DNA of 64,000 nt, from the NCBI RefSeq assembly GCF_000296215.2, contig NZ_CP013949.1, positions 2,039,501 through 2,103,500 on the forward strand, in the 5' to 3' direction. This document shows positions 16,971 to 24,933 of the stretch, one piece after another. The stretch comes from Bradyrhizobium sp. CCGE-LA001 (lineage in GTDB: Bacteria; Pseudomonadota; Alphaproteobacteria; Rhizobiales; Xanthobacteraceae). The position numbers and the translations under genes are program-made. The notes below the pieces were generated by a model. The model was given only the letters and a program-made list of their open reading frames with translations. It was not told the origin of the DNA and ran no database searches. Each line of letters begins with the position of its first letter. The first letter of the stretch is position 1.

Positions 16971-17762
16971 ATGACATCAATTGAAAACGCAGGGACGAAT
17001 GGGCAGCCCGCCATGCAGACGCCGCCGGTGGTGTCGCCGCAGGACTGGGAGTCCGCCCGTCTGCAGCTGCTCGTGAAGGAAAAGGCCCATACCCGTGCCC
17101 GCGATGCCCTGGCCGCCGAACGCCGGCGCATGCCGTGGATGGCGGTGGACAAAACCTATTCGTTCGACGGCCCCGGCGGCAAGGTCAGTCTGGTCGACCT
17201 ATTCCAGGGCCGGCGGCAATTGATCGTCTACCGCGCGTTTTTCGAGCCGGGCGTGTTCGGCTGGCCCGATCACGCCTGCCGCGGCTGCTCCATGGTCGCC
17301 GACCAGGTCGCCCATGTCGCGCATCTGAATGCCCGCGACACCACGCTCGTGTTCGCCTCGCGCGCGCCGCAGGCCGACATCATCAGGCTGAAGCAGCGGA
17401 TGGGCTGGACCATGCCGTGGGTCACCATCACCGACAGCTTCGATGCCGATTTCGGCGTGGACGAATGGCACGGCACCAACGTGTTCTTCCGTGACGGAAC
17501 GCGCATCTTCCGCACCTATTTCGTCAAGAGCCGCGGCGACGAGCAGATGGGCGGCACCTGGAACTATCTCGACATCACCCCGCTTGGCCGGCAGGAGGTG
17601 TGGGAGGACTCGCCGCAGGGCTATCCGCAGACGCCGACCTACAAATGGTGGAATTGGCACGACAGCTACGCCGAAGGCGCGGCGCCCGACAAGAAATGGG
17701 TCGAGATTTCGGACGCCGGCGAGAAGGCCTTTCGCGAGGAGGCCGCGGGAGAACGGAAATGA
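16971..17762 (+). CDS. DUF899 family thioredoxin-like protein
   Basis: A 263-residue cytosolic protein of the DUF899 family. It has the family core GGKVSLVDLFQGRRQLIVYRAFFEPG, the cysteine motif HACRGCSM (thioredoxin-like CxxC region), FASRAPQADIIRLKQRMGW, and TWNYLDITPLGRQE. The start at 16971 has GAGGAG 7 bp upstream; an ATG at 16956 overlaps that site. The stop overlaps the next gene by ATGA, so the two are translationally coupled. Substrate unknown. Confidence 0.88.
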   Translation: MTSIENAGTNGQPAMQTPPVVSPQDWESARLQLLVKEKAHTRARDALAAERRRMPWMAVDKTYSFDGPGGKVSLVDLFQGRRQLIVYRAFFEPGVFGWPDHACRGCSMVADQVAHVAHLNARDTTLVFASRAPQADIIRLKQRMGWTMPWVTITDSFDADFGVDEWHGTNVFFRDGTRIFRTYFVKSRGDEQMGGTWNYLDITPLGRQEVWEDSPQGYPQTPTYKWWNWHDSYAEGAAPDKKWVEISDAGEKAFREEAAGERK

Positions 17763-18031
17763 GCTGCTCCGTCGGCACGGCCGCCGGCAGCCGTGATGGC
17801 GTCGCCGCCGCGCGCCATCTCGCCAGATGGCTGGGGCTGGCGGCGACGCCAACCTTCGCGATCATGGCCGCGGCGACGGCTCTGTCCGGCAGCGGCGCGG
17901 CGGACACGCTCTGCGCCACCGGACATGGGTCCGAGCTCGGCGGAATGGTGCCGATGTATCTGTTGATGAGCGCGTTTCATTCGGGAGCGTGGCTGCGGCT
18001 GATTGCGGGCGGCGGCGGAGCGAGCCTGTAA
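17759..18031 (+). CDS. Small membrane protein coupled to DUF899 gene
   Basis: A 90-residue protein starting in the ATGA overlap with the DUF899 stop. It has two hydrophobic segments, around residues 23-45 (LGLAATPTFAIMAAATAL) and 60-80 (MVPMYLLMSAFHSGAWLRLI), the second ending in Trp and Arg, typical of short inner-membrane proteins. One conserved-looking Cys (TLCATG) lies between them. Function unknown; the overlap suggests it works with the DUF899 protein, perhaps as its membrane partner. Confidence 0.7.
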   Translation: MSCSVGTAAGSRDGVAAARHLARWLGLAATPTFAIMAAATALSGSGAADTLCATGHGSELGGMVPMYLLMSAFHSGAWLRLIAGGGGASL

Positions 18032-18061
18032 GGATGGTGACCACCGGCTCACACAGCCACG

Positions 18062-18081
18062 GCTCCGGCATTTGCCGGAGC
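18062..18081. terminator. Bidirectional hairpin between convergent genes
   Basis: Perfect stem GCTCCGGC / GCCGGAGC around the loop ATTT, placed between the stop of the small membrane protein gene (18031) and the stop of the convergent cytochrome c gene (18084). Confidence 0.6.
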
Positions 18082-18083
18082 TG

Positions 18084-18497
18084 TCACTGCGAAGCGGTTT
18101 GCAAATAAGCCACCACCTTCGCCGCTTCCTCCGCCGAGACGCCGCCATAAGGCTGCATCTTGTGGCCGGACACGACCTCGTCCGGCTTCACCATGAAGCG
18201 GGTGAGCTTGTCCTGGTCCCAGTTGAAGCCCGCTTCCTTCATCGACGAGGAATAGTTGTAGTTCGGCAGCGAGCCGGCCTTGCGGCCGACGATCTTGTTG
18301 AGGTTGGGGCCGAGGCGGTTGTCGCCTTCCTTCATGGAGTGGCAGGTGCGGCAGGAATTGTTGAAGGCTTGGTGACCTGCCTCGTCGCTTGCCGGCTGCT
18401 GCGCAAGCGAAGAGGGCGCGAACAACAGCAACGCTAGTGCTCCGCCGGCGATGCCGTGCAGCCATGGGCTTGGCGAGGATTGCGGGCGTGATTGCAT
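18084..18497 (-). CDS. Periplasmic class I cytochrome c
   Basis: A 137-residue c-type cytochrome. The signal peptide ends near SSLAQQ, the heme site is CRTCH (about residue 45), and the axial Met is in GHKMQPYGG near the C-terminus. The RLGPNLNKIVGRKAGS and YSSSMKEAGFNWD segments match the cytochrome c550/c2 group. Start 18497 has GGAGG about 5 bp upstream; two more upstream Met codons exist. It probably shuttles electrons in the periplasm. A strong terminator of the upstream L,D-transpeptidase gene makes it a separate transcription unit. Confidence 0.92.
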   Translation of the reverse strand: MQSRPQSSPSPWLHGIAGGALALLLFAPSSLAQQPASDEAGHQAFNNSCRTCHSMKEGDNRLGPNLNKIVGRKAGSLPNYNYSSSMKEAGFNWDQDKLTRFMVKPDEVVSGHKMQPYGGVSAEEAAKVVAYLQTASQ

Positions 18498-18554
18498 GTG
18501 CGCCTCCATTGCGGACCGCGCCGCAGCAAGCGCGTCTCGGCGTGTCGAGGGCAA

Positions 18555-18585
18555 ACGAAAACGGCCCCGGTGGGTTCCGGGGCCG
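18555..18585 (-). terminator. Rho-independent terminator of the L,D-transpeptidase gene
   Basis: On the minus strand, CGGCCCCGG, a loop AACCCA, then CCGGGGCCG is followed by TTTTCGTTT. This is a nine-bp GC stem and T-rich tail 24 bp after the transpeptidase stop codon. Confidence 0.75.
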
Positions 18586-18608
18586 CTCGCGTCAGAATGT
18601 CGTTCTGC

Positions 18609-19325
18609 TCAGCGTGTTGCGCTGCCGAGTTCCGCCCTGCGCTCCGTCATCGGCAGCACCACGACCTTGGTGCCGACATTGACGCGGGCGTAGAGATCGG
18701 TGACGTCCTCGTTGGTCATGCGGATGCAGCCGGAGGAGACGCGCTTGCCGATGGTCTCGGGCGCATTGGTGCCGTGGATGCGGTAGATGGTGCCGCCGAG
18801 ATACATGGCGCGGGCGCCGAGCGGATTGCCGGGGCCGCCGGCCATGTGGCGCGGCAGATAGGGCTGGCGGGCGATCATTTCCGGCGGCGGGGTCCAGGCC
18901 GGCCACTCGGCCTTGCGGCTCACCGACTGGATGCCGGACCAGGTGAAGCCGTCGCGGCCGACGCCGATGCCGTAGCGCAGCGCCTGCCCGTTGCCGAGCA
19001 CGTAATAGAGATAGGTGTTGGGCGTATCGATGATGATGGTGCCCGGCGCTTCGCGCGTCGCGTAAGCGACGGTCTGGCGGCGGAAGCGGGCCGGCATCTC
19101 GACTGCGTCCTGATCCTCGGACGGCTCGGTCTGGTAGGTCGGCGCCTGATAGGGCTGATAGGGCTGGAACGGCTGCGGCGCGACCATCGGCGGCAGCGGC
19201 TGGAAGAACGGGAAGATCTGCACCGGCGCGGCGTTGGCCGCACCTGCGAACGCGATGGCCGAGATCGCGACTGCACCGACGACAACGGCGCGCGAATAGG
19301 TCTTGAAGGTGTCCAGATTGAACAT
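18609..19325 (-). CDS. L,D-transpeptidase (YkuD family)
   Basis: A 238-residue periplasmic enzyme that makes or uses 3-3 meso-DAP links, or attaches proteins to peptidoglycan. It has a signal peptide (ending AGAANA, about residue 32), then a Pro/Gln/Tyr-rich linker (QPFQPYQPYQAPTYQ), then the YkuD domain from about 95. The catalytic motif is IHGTNAPETIGKRVSSGCIRM, with the nucleophilic Cys in SSGCIR and the His in IHGTN. The product ends AELGSATR. A Rho-independent terminator follows. The upstream 275 bp to the divergent glycosyltransferase hold no gene. Confidence 0.92.
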   Translation of the reverse strand: MFNLDTFKTYSRAVVVGAVAISAIAFAGAANAAPVQIFPFFQPLPPMVAPQPFQPYQPYQAPTYQTEPSEDQDAVEMPARFRRQTVAYATREAPGTIIIDTPNTYLYYVLGNGQALRYGIGVGRDGFTWSGIQSVSRKAEWPAWTPPPEMIARQPYLPRHMAGGPGNPLGARAMYLGGTIYRIHGTNAPETIGKRVSSGCIRMTNEDVTDLYARVNVGTKVVVLPMTERRAELGSATR

Positions 19326-19600
19326 TTGATCGCCCCTGTTTGTTCGGTGTTTTGCTCACCGCGGCACCGTTTCGGTGCTCCGTTGCGTAAAATCATTAAC
19401 GGCAAGTCGTTTCGGGACATTTGCGCGGAAAACCGAAAACGGTTTCATCGCGGCAAGAATTGTTTCATGACAGTTTCGTGGCCGTGCCGGGGGCGTTAAC
19501 GAACAAAACAGCCTGCGGACATTTCTATGACGTCACACGCCTGAAATATCCTTCGTTGATGGTCGGTGCCTGAGAATCATCAAACTCTCGGGACTTTCCC

Positions 19601-20653
19601 ATGCGGGTATTAATCGCGACGGACGCCTGGCATCCGCAGGTCAACGGCGTGGTGCGGACGCTGACCTCGCTGGCGAACGCGGCCAAGGCCCTCGATGTCG
19701 AGATCGACTTCCTTACCCCAGACGGCTTTCGGTCTTGGCCGCTGCCGACCTATCCCGGCCTGCGCTTCGCGCTGCCGTCGGCGAAGGAGATCGCGCGGCG
19801 GATCGAGAGGTGCGCGCCAGACGCGCTGCACATCGCGACCGAGGGCCCGATCGGCTGGGCCGCGCGGGCCTATTGCCGCCGCAACCGGCTCGCCTTCACC
19901 ACCTCCTATACGACGCGCTTTCCTGAATATGTCTCGGTGCGGACCGGCATCCCCGCGGGCGTCGGCTATGTGGTGCTGCGCCACTTCCACGATGCCGCCG
20001 CGATGACGATGGTGGCGACGCCTTCGCTGCGGCAGGAATTGTCCGAGCGCGGCTTCAAGCGGCTCGGCTTCTGGACGCGCGGCGTCAACACCGAGCTATT
20101 CCACCCGGACGCTCCGGCGCAGCTCGACCTGCCGCGCCCGATCTTCATGACGATGGGGCGCGTGGCGGTGGAGAAGAATCTCGACGCGTTCCTCTCGCTC
20201 GATCTGCCCGGTACCAAGGTCATCGTCGGCGACGGTCCGCAGAAAGCGGCGCTCGAAAAGAAATATCCCGCCGCAATCTTCCTCGGCGAGAAGAAGGGCG
20301 CCGATCTCACCGCGCATCTCGCCGCGGCCGACGTGTTCGTGTTTCCGAGCCTGACCGATACCTTTGGCGTGGTGCAGCTCGAGGCGCTCGCCTGCGGCAC
20401 GCCGGTGGCGGCGTTTCCGGTGACGGGTCCGAAGGACGTCATCGCCGATCATCCGATCGGTGCCATCGACCATGATCTGCGCACCGCCTGCCTGCGTGCG
20501 CTCGCGATGTCGCGCGAGACCTGCCGCAACTTCGCGCTGGAGCGCTCCTGGGAGAACAGCGCGCGCCAGTTCGTCGGCAATCTCACCTCACTTCAGCCCA
20601 GCCGCGCCTTGCGCGCCTCGCCACGGATGGCGCGGCGGCCGGTCCGCGGTTGA
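19601..20653 (+). CDS. GT4-family glycosyltransferase
   Basis: A 350-residue retaining glycosyltransferase with the GT-B fold. The N-terminal domain begins MRVLIATDAWHPQVNGVVRT, the donor-binding segment is GRVAVEKNLDAFLSL, and the signature near the C-terminus is PSLTDTFGVVQLEALACGTPV. This arrangement resembles SqdX/mannosyltransferase-type enzymes that act on lipids. The phospholipid methyltransferase-like gene starts 35 bp after its stop, so the two are likely co-transcribed and the acceptor may be a membrane lipid; this is inference. Confidence 0.88.
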   Translation: MRVLIATDAWHPQVNGVVRTLTSLANAAKALDVEIDFLTPDGFRSWPLPTYPGLRFALPSAKEIARRIERCAPDALHIATEGPIGWAARAYCRRNRLAFTTSYTTRFPEYVSVRTGIPAGVGYVVLRHFHDAAAMTMVATPSLRQELSERGFKRLGFWTRGVNTELFHPDAPAQLDLPRPIFMTMGRVAVEKNLDAFLSLDLPGTKVIVGDGPQKAALEKKYPAAIFLGEKKGADLTAHLAAADVFVFPSLTDTFGVVQLEALACGTPVAAFPVTGPKDVIADHPIGAIDHDLRTACLRALAMSRETCRNFALERSWENSARQFVGNLTSLQPSRALRASPRMARRPVRG

Positions 20654-20687
20654 TCCCAAGATTAGAACCACAGCGAGAACCTCATCG

Positions 20688-21377
20688 ATGGCTAAGATCA
20701 TGAACCTTGACGGCACTCAGCAGCTCGACCTCACCCGTGGGACGGTGGAGCAGGCCTATGACCGCTGGGCGCCCGTCTACGATCTCGTGTTCGGAGGCGT
20801 GTTCGCCAAGGGCCGGCAGGCGGCGATCGCAGCCACCAACAAGATAGGCGGCCGCGTGCTCGAGGTCGGCGTCGGCACCGGCATCTCGCTGCCGCTCTAC
20901 GCGCCCAACCTGCGCATCTTCGGCACCGACATCTCGGAAGCGATGCTGGAGAAGGCGCGGCGCCGCGTCAGCGAAGGCAATCTGAAGAACGTCGAGGGCC
21001 TCGCGGTGATGGACGCCGAGAAGCTCGAATTTCCCGACAACTCTTTCGACGTCGTGATGGCGCAATATGTCGTGACGGCCGTGCCGAACCCGGAGAAGGC
21101 GCTCGACGAGTTCGCCCGCGTACTGCGCCCCGGCGGCGAACTGATCATCCTCACCCGCGTCAGCGCCGACACCGGCATGCGCCGCTTCATCGAGCAGAAG
21201 CTCCAGCCGGTGGTGCGTCCGCTCGGCTTCCGCACCGCCGAGTTCGCCTGGTCGCGTTACGCTAAATGGTTGGCCGGCGCGCGCGGCATCGAGCTCGCCG
21301 AGCGCCGCCTGATCCCGCCGCTCGGGCACTTCTCGCTGGTGCGCTTCCGCAAGGTCGACGTCGCCAAAGCGGCGTGA
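20688..21377 (+). CDS. SAM-dependent methyltransferase, phospholipid N-methyltransferase-like
   Basis: A 229-residue class I methyltransferase. The N-terminus has YDRWAPVYDLVFGGVFAKGR, the hallmark of Rhodobacter-type phosphatidylethanolamine N-methyltransferases (Pmt). Motif I is VLEVGVGTGISLPLY, motif II lies in FDVVMAQYVVTAVP, and ARVLRPGGELIILTR is motif III. By family it would convert phosphatidylethanolamine towards monomethyl-, dimethyl-PE or phosphatidylcholine at the inner membrane. Bradyrhizobia are known to carry several Pmt enzymes of differing specificity, so which step this one does cannot be told. The ATG at 20688 is chosen because sequence upstream does not fit the family. Confidence 0.82.
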   Translation: MAKIMNLDGTQQLDLTRGTVEQAYDRWAPVYDLVFGGVFAKGRQAAIAATNKIGGRVLEVGVGTGISLPLYAPNLRIFGTDISEAMLEKARRRVSEGNLKNVEGLAVMDAEKLEFPDNSFDVVMAQYVVTAVPNPEKALDEFARVLRPGGELIILTRVSADTGMRRFIEQKLQPVVRPLGFRTAEFAWSRYAKWLAGARGIELAERRLIPPLGHFSLVRFRKVDVAKAA

Positions 21378-21500
21378 GCTTACGCGTCCCTCGTGCGTCA
21401 TCGCGCCGCTGCACATCGTCATATGACAAAATGATGATGTCACACGGCCTACATCGAATCCCTGTAAATCCTGAACCCGAAAGCATTTTTGGGGGAGAGC

Positions 21501-22160
21501 ATGATCAAGAACTATCTCGAGCAGCTGCGGATCCAGCGCTGGGACGACCATCGCTACTATCACCACAGCCGCATCAATCAGAGCCTGCACTTCGTCAGCG
21601 CGCTGAGCTTTCTCTTCGCCTATGTCTGGCTCTTCATCGACCCCGTGATCTCTGCGCTGGTCGGCTGGCTGGTCTCGATGACCTCGCGCCAGGCCGGTCA
21701 CTTCTTCTTCGAGCCGCATGATTACGATCACATCAACCAGGCGACGCACGAGTACAAGGAAGAGATCAAGGTCGGTTACAACCTGCAGCGCAAGGTGGTG
21801 CTGATGGCGATCTGGGCGCTCTCGCCGCTCGTGCTGTTCGTCGATCCCACGCTGTTCGGCCTGTTCACGCCCTGGGCGAGCGCGACCGACTTCATGCGCC
21901 AGACGGCCAAGATCTGGCTCTTCATCGGCGGCGGCGGTCTTCTGTTCCGCACCGTGCATCTGTTCTTCATCCGCGACGTCGAGACCGGCCTCGTCTGGAT
22001 GACCAAGATCCTGACCGACCCGTTCCACGATCTGATGCTCTATCGCAAGGCTCCGCTGGCGCTGATGCGCGGCGAGCTGATGGACCCTGGCCTGCACCTC
22101 AACCCCGAGCACACGCTGGGCCTGATCGGCGAGCCCACGCTCGAAGAGCAGCACGCCTGA
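21501..22160 (+). CDS. His-rich membrane protein, Mpo1/DUF962-like
   Basis: A 219-residue inner-membrane protein with about three to four hydrophobic segments (about 27-70, 95-117, 135-155). It has a His/Asn pattern HHSRINQSLH near residue 22 and RQAGHFFFEPHDYDHIN near 65, which resembles the H-x5-N-x3-H and Q-x2-GH-x3-E pattern of the DUF962/Mpo1 (YGL010w) family, iron-dependent fatty-acid alpha-dioxygenases in yeast. Further His residues lie at TVHLFF and DPFHDLM. The ATG at 21501 has GGGGGAG 4 bp upstream. A metal-dependent lipid oxidation is possible but unproven. It stands between lipid-enzyme genes. Confidence 0.65.
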   Translation: MIKNYLEQLRIQRWDDHRYYHHSRINQSLHFVSALSFLFAYVWLFIDPVISALVGWLVSMTSRQAGHFFFEPHDYDHINQATHEYKEEIKVGYNLQRKVVLMAIWALSPLVLFVDPTLFGLFTPWASATDFMRQTAKIWLFIGGGGLLFRTVHLFFIRDVETGLVWMTKILTDPFHDLMLYRKAPLALMRGELMDPGLHLNPEHTLGLIGEPTLEEQHA

Positions 22161-22197
22161 TACGGCCGTCGTCGGATCGCGAATGTTCATGATCTAC

Positions 22198-22283
22198 GTC
22201 ATGCCCGGGCTTGTCCCGGGCATCCACGTCTTGGAGCGATCGTGTGGAGACGCGTGGATGGTCGGGACAAGCCCGGCCATGAC
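22198..22283. repeat. Dispersed palindromic repeat (family A-like)
   Basis: The left half GTCATGCCCGGGCTTGTCCC continues to GGGCATCCACG; the right half is CGTGGATGGTCGGGACAAGC followed by CCGGCCATGAC. It lies between the convergent ends of the DUF962-like gene and the aminotransferase gene. A related half copy is at 25580-25610. Confidence 0.75.
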
Positions 22284-22302
22284 GGTATTGCGGAAATCAG
22301 CC

Positions 22303-23967
22303 TCAGCGCCCGAAGCGCTTGGCCAGCATCTCTTTCAGGATCTGACGCTTGATGTTCTTGTTGGTGAGCACGCCGTTATGCCACCAGAAGCCGTCGGCCT
22401 TCATCTTACCAGCGGCACGAACGAAGCGTTCGGCGACCTCGGTGAAATCGGCGTCGGTGTAGTTGAGGCTGAAGATCAGCCGTCCGGTGCCGACCCAGCT
22501 CAGTGCCAGACCCTCAGCGCGCAGGTAATATTGCAGCATCCAATTGTAGCGGGACGGCGTGGTGTATTTCACCGTCCAGATCGAGGAGAAATTCGCGAAG
22601 CGCACCGGCAGGCCGGCATCGGTCATCATCCGGTTGAGCTTCTCGGCGCGGCCGTTCCAGGTCTCGTCGAGGCTCTCATAGACCGCGCGGAAATTCGGGC
22701 TGGCGAGGCGGCTCAGGAACTCGTCCATCGCCGTCATGACATAGGGATGCGAGTTGAAGGTACCGCGGGCGAAGCAGATGTCGGCGGGGCGATCGTCTCG
22801 GAAGCGGCGCATCAGCTCGCGCTTGCCGCAGACGACGCCGACCGGCAGGCCGCCGGCGAGGCTCTTGCCGTAGGTCACCATGTCGGCGCGCACGCCGAAA
22901 TAGTCCTGGGCGCCGCCGGCGGCGAGGCGGAAGCCGACGAACACCTCGTCGAAGATCAGCACGATGCCGCGCTCGGTGCAGACTTCACGAAGCTTCTTCA
23001 GCCACTCCGTGTACGCCGCACGGTCGAAATGGCCGCCGCGGGAGGAATCGACCAGCGAGGAATCGCCGGGGGCGTTGCCGTTGGGATGCAGGCCCTGGAG
23101 CGGGTTGACCAGCACGCAGGCGATGTCCTTGCGCGTCTTCAGGACGTGCAACGTCTTCTCCGACATCTCGGCGAGTGTGTAGGTCTCGTGCGCGGGGATG
23201 GGATTGCCGACGCCGGGCTGCACGTCGCCCCACCAGCCATGATAGGCCCCCGCAAAGCGGACGAGATGGCTGCGCCTGGTGTGGTAGCGCGCCAGCCGCA
23301 CCGCCTGCATCACGGCCTCGGTGCCGGACATGTGGAACGAGACTTCGTCGAGGCCCGAGATCTGGCGGAGCCGCTGCACGTTCTCGAGGATGACGGCGTG
23401 GTAGGGGCCGAGCACGGGGCCGAGCGCATGCGCCCGCTTCTCGCCGCCCTCGATGCACTCCTTGTAGAAGTCGTTACCGAAGATGTTGACGCCGTAGGAT
23501 CCGGTGAGGTCGTAGAAGCTGTTGCCGTCGACATCGGTGACGGTGACGCCGCTGGACGATTCCATGAAGGTCGAGGTGCCCAGATGCTCGCGGACGAGGC
23601 GCGAGAACTGGAACGGCACGCGGTAGCTCTCCGTGAAGTTCAGGTCGGAGATCGTCTCCGCCGCCTCCTTCGTCATCGCGCGGCCCTTGGGGTAGCGCTC
23701 GGCGTAGAGCCTGGCGAGGCGGAAGAAGGCGTCCTTGCGTTGCATCACGACGTTGGCGGGCGCGCCGTCACAGCCGAAGTACTGGTCGCCGCTAAATTCG
23801 TAGAACGGCAGCAGCTTTGCCACCCGCCGCGACATCTTGGAGTGTCCGGCGAGCGAGCGGTGCTTGGCGCGGGAGAGTTCGACCCGCGCCTTGAGCTTCG
23901 GGAAGACGGCGGCAGCGGACGCTGCGGCGGCCACGGACATCGAGAGAATCGGGAGTGTCGTTTCCAT
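22303..23967 (-). CDS. Class III PLP-dependent aminotransferase (HemL-like) with N-terminal extension
   Basis: A 554-residue protein. The first about 130 residues are an extension not present in ordinary glutamate-1-semialdehyde aminomutase (about 430 residues). The remainder is a class III aminotransferase fold: SGTEAVMQAVRLARYHT, FAGAYHGWWGD, LIFDEVFVGFR (Asp contacting the PLP ring nitrogen), and the Schiff-base Lys in VTYGKSLAGGLPVG. The start at 23967 is uncertain; no clear ribosome site is seen there or at internal Met codons 10 and 45. It is divergent from the phosphatidylserine decarboxylase-like gene with only 35 bp between start codons. Substrate unknown; it is unlikely to be the heme-pathway enzyme because of the extension and context. 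Confidence 0.85.
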   Translation of the reverse strand: METTLPILSMSVAAAASAAAVFPKLKARVELSRAKHRSLAGHSKMSRRVAKLLPFYEFSGDQYFGCDGAPANVVMQRKDAFFRLARLYAERYPKGRAMTKEAAETISDLNFTESYRVPFQFSRLVREHLGTSTFMESSSGVTVTDVDGNSFYDLTGSYGVNIFGNDFYKECIEGGEKRAHALGPVLGPYHAVILENVQRLRQISGLDEVSFHMSGTEAVMQAVRLARYHTRRSHLVRFAGAYHGWWGDVQPGVGNPIPAHETYTLAEMSEKTLHVLKTRKDIACVLVNPLQGLHPNGNAPGDSSLVDSSRGGHFDRAAYTEWLKKLREVCTERGIVLIFDEVFVGFRLAAGGAQDYFGVRADMVTYGKSLAGGLPVGVVCGKRELMRRFRDDRPADICFARGTFNSHPYVMTAMDEFLSRLASPNFRAVYESLDETWNGRAEKLNRMMTDAGLPVRFANFSSIWTVKYTTPSRYNWMLQYYLRAEGLALSWVGTGRLIFSLNYTDADFTEVAERFVRAAGKMKADGFWWHNGVLTNKNIKRQILKEMLAKRFGR

Positions 23968-24002
23968 GACAACAAGCGCTAACCCTGCGAGCTGACAGAT
24001 TC

Positions 24003-24866
24003 ATGACAGTCAAAGCCCTCATCGCCTCTTTCACCCAGCAGGAAGACCTCAACTTCCTGTTGACCAACCGCATCCCCCGCGCCGCCCTGACCCGCTTCAT
24101 GGGCTGGTTCTCCAAGATCGAGAATCCCTTCGTCCGGGATTTCTCGATCGCGCTGTGGAAACTGTTCTCCGATCTCGATTTGTCGGAGGCGCGCAAGACG
24201 CATTTCAGGAGTCTGCACGACTGCTTCACCCGAGAGCTGAAGCCGGGCCTGCGGCCGTTCGATCCGGATCCGTCAGTGGTGGCGAGCCCCTCGGACGGCA
24301 TCGTCGGAGCTCACGGCAAGATCGCCGACACCGAACTGTTTCAGGTCAAGGGCGCGCCCTATTCGTTGCTCGATCTGCTCGGCGATTCAGCCTTGGTCGA
24401 TCAACACCGCAACGGAAGCTTCGTCACGCTGCGGCTGACGTCGAGCATGTATCATCGCTTCCATGCACCCTTTGACGCGCATATCGAACGCGTGACGCTG
24501 ATCCATGGCGACGTCTGGAACGTCAACCCGATCGCGCTCAAACGAGTGGAACGTCTGTTCTGCAAGAACGAGCGCGCGGTGATCCGCACGCATCTCTCGT
24601 CCGGTGAGGCGGTGACGCTGGTGCCGGTCGCCGCCATCCTGGTCGCGAGCATCCGGTTGCACTTCCTCGACATGGTGCTGAACGCGCAAACACGTGGCCC
24701 GGTCAATTTTCCCTGCGACGTCGACGTGACCAAGGGGGAGGAGCTCGGCTGGTTCGAGCACGGCTCGACTATCATCATCCTGGCGCCCGGTGATTTCACC
24801 TTCTGCGACGGTATTGCCGAGGGCACGCGCATTCGCGCAGGTCAAGCGCTGTTGAAGCGAAACTAG
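24003..24866 (+). CDS. Phosphatidylserine decarboxylase-like protein
   Basis: A 287-residue pro-enzyme of the PSD family, which yields phosphatidylethanolamine and carries a pyruvoyl group. The catalytic elements are all visible: SPSDGIVGAHG (proteolysis Asp), YHRFHAPFDAHI (His), and the self-cleavage motif HGST in WFEHGSTIIIL, where Ser becomes the pyruvoyl. The length fits the classical membrane type rather than the shorter type (about 230 residues) usual for rhizobia, so the cell may carry a second Psd. The start at 24003 follows the divergent spacer of 35 bp. It likely acts on phosphatidylserine or another serine-headed lipid. Confidence 0.85.
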   Translation: MTVKALIASFTQQEDLNFLLTNRIPRAALTRFMGWFSKIENPFVRDFSIALWKLFSDLDLSEARKTHFRSLHDCFTRELKPGLRPFDPDPSVVASPSDGIVGAHGKIADTELFQVKGAPYSLLDLLGDSALVDQHRNGSFVTLRLTSSMYHRFHAPFDAHIERVTLIHGDVWNVNPIALKRVERLFCKNERAVIRTHLSSGEAVTLVPVAAILVASIRLHFLDMVLNAQTRGPVNFPCDVDVTKGEELGWFEHGSTIIILAPGDFTFCDGIAEGTRIRAGQALLKRN

Positions 24867-24933
24867 CCTTCAATCCGCCGCGTCCGCCGCCTATATCGCC
24901 CGTGGGGGCGATTCTACGACGACGGATCGGACG

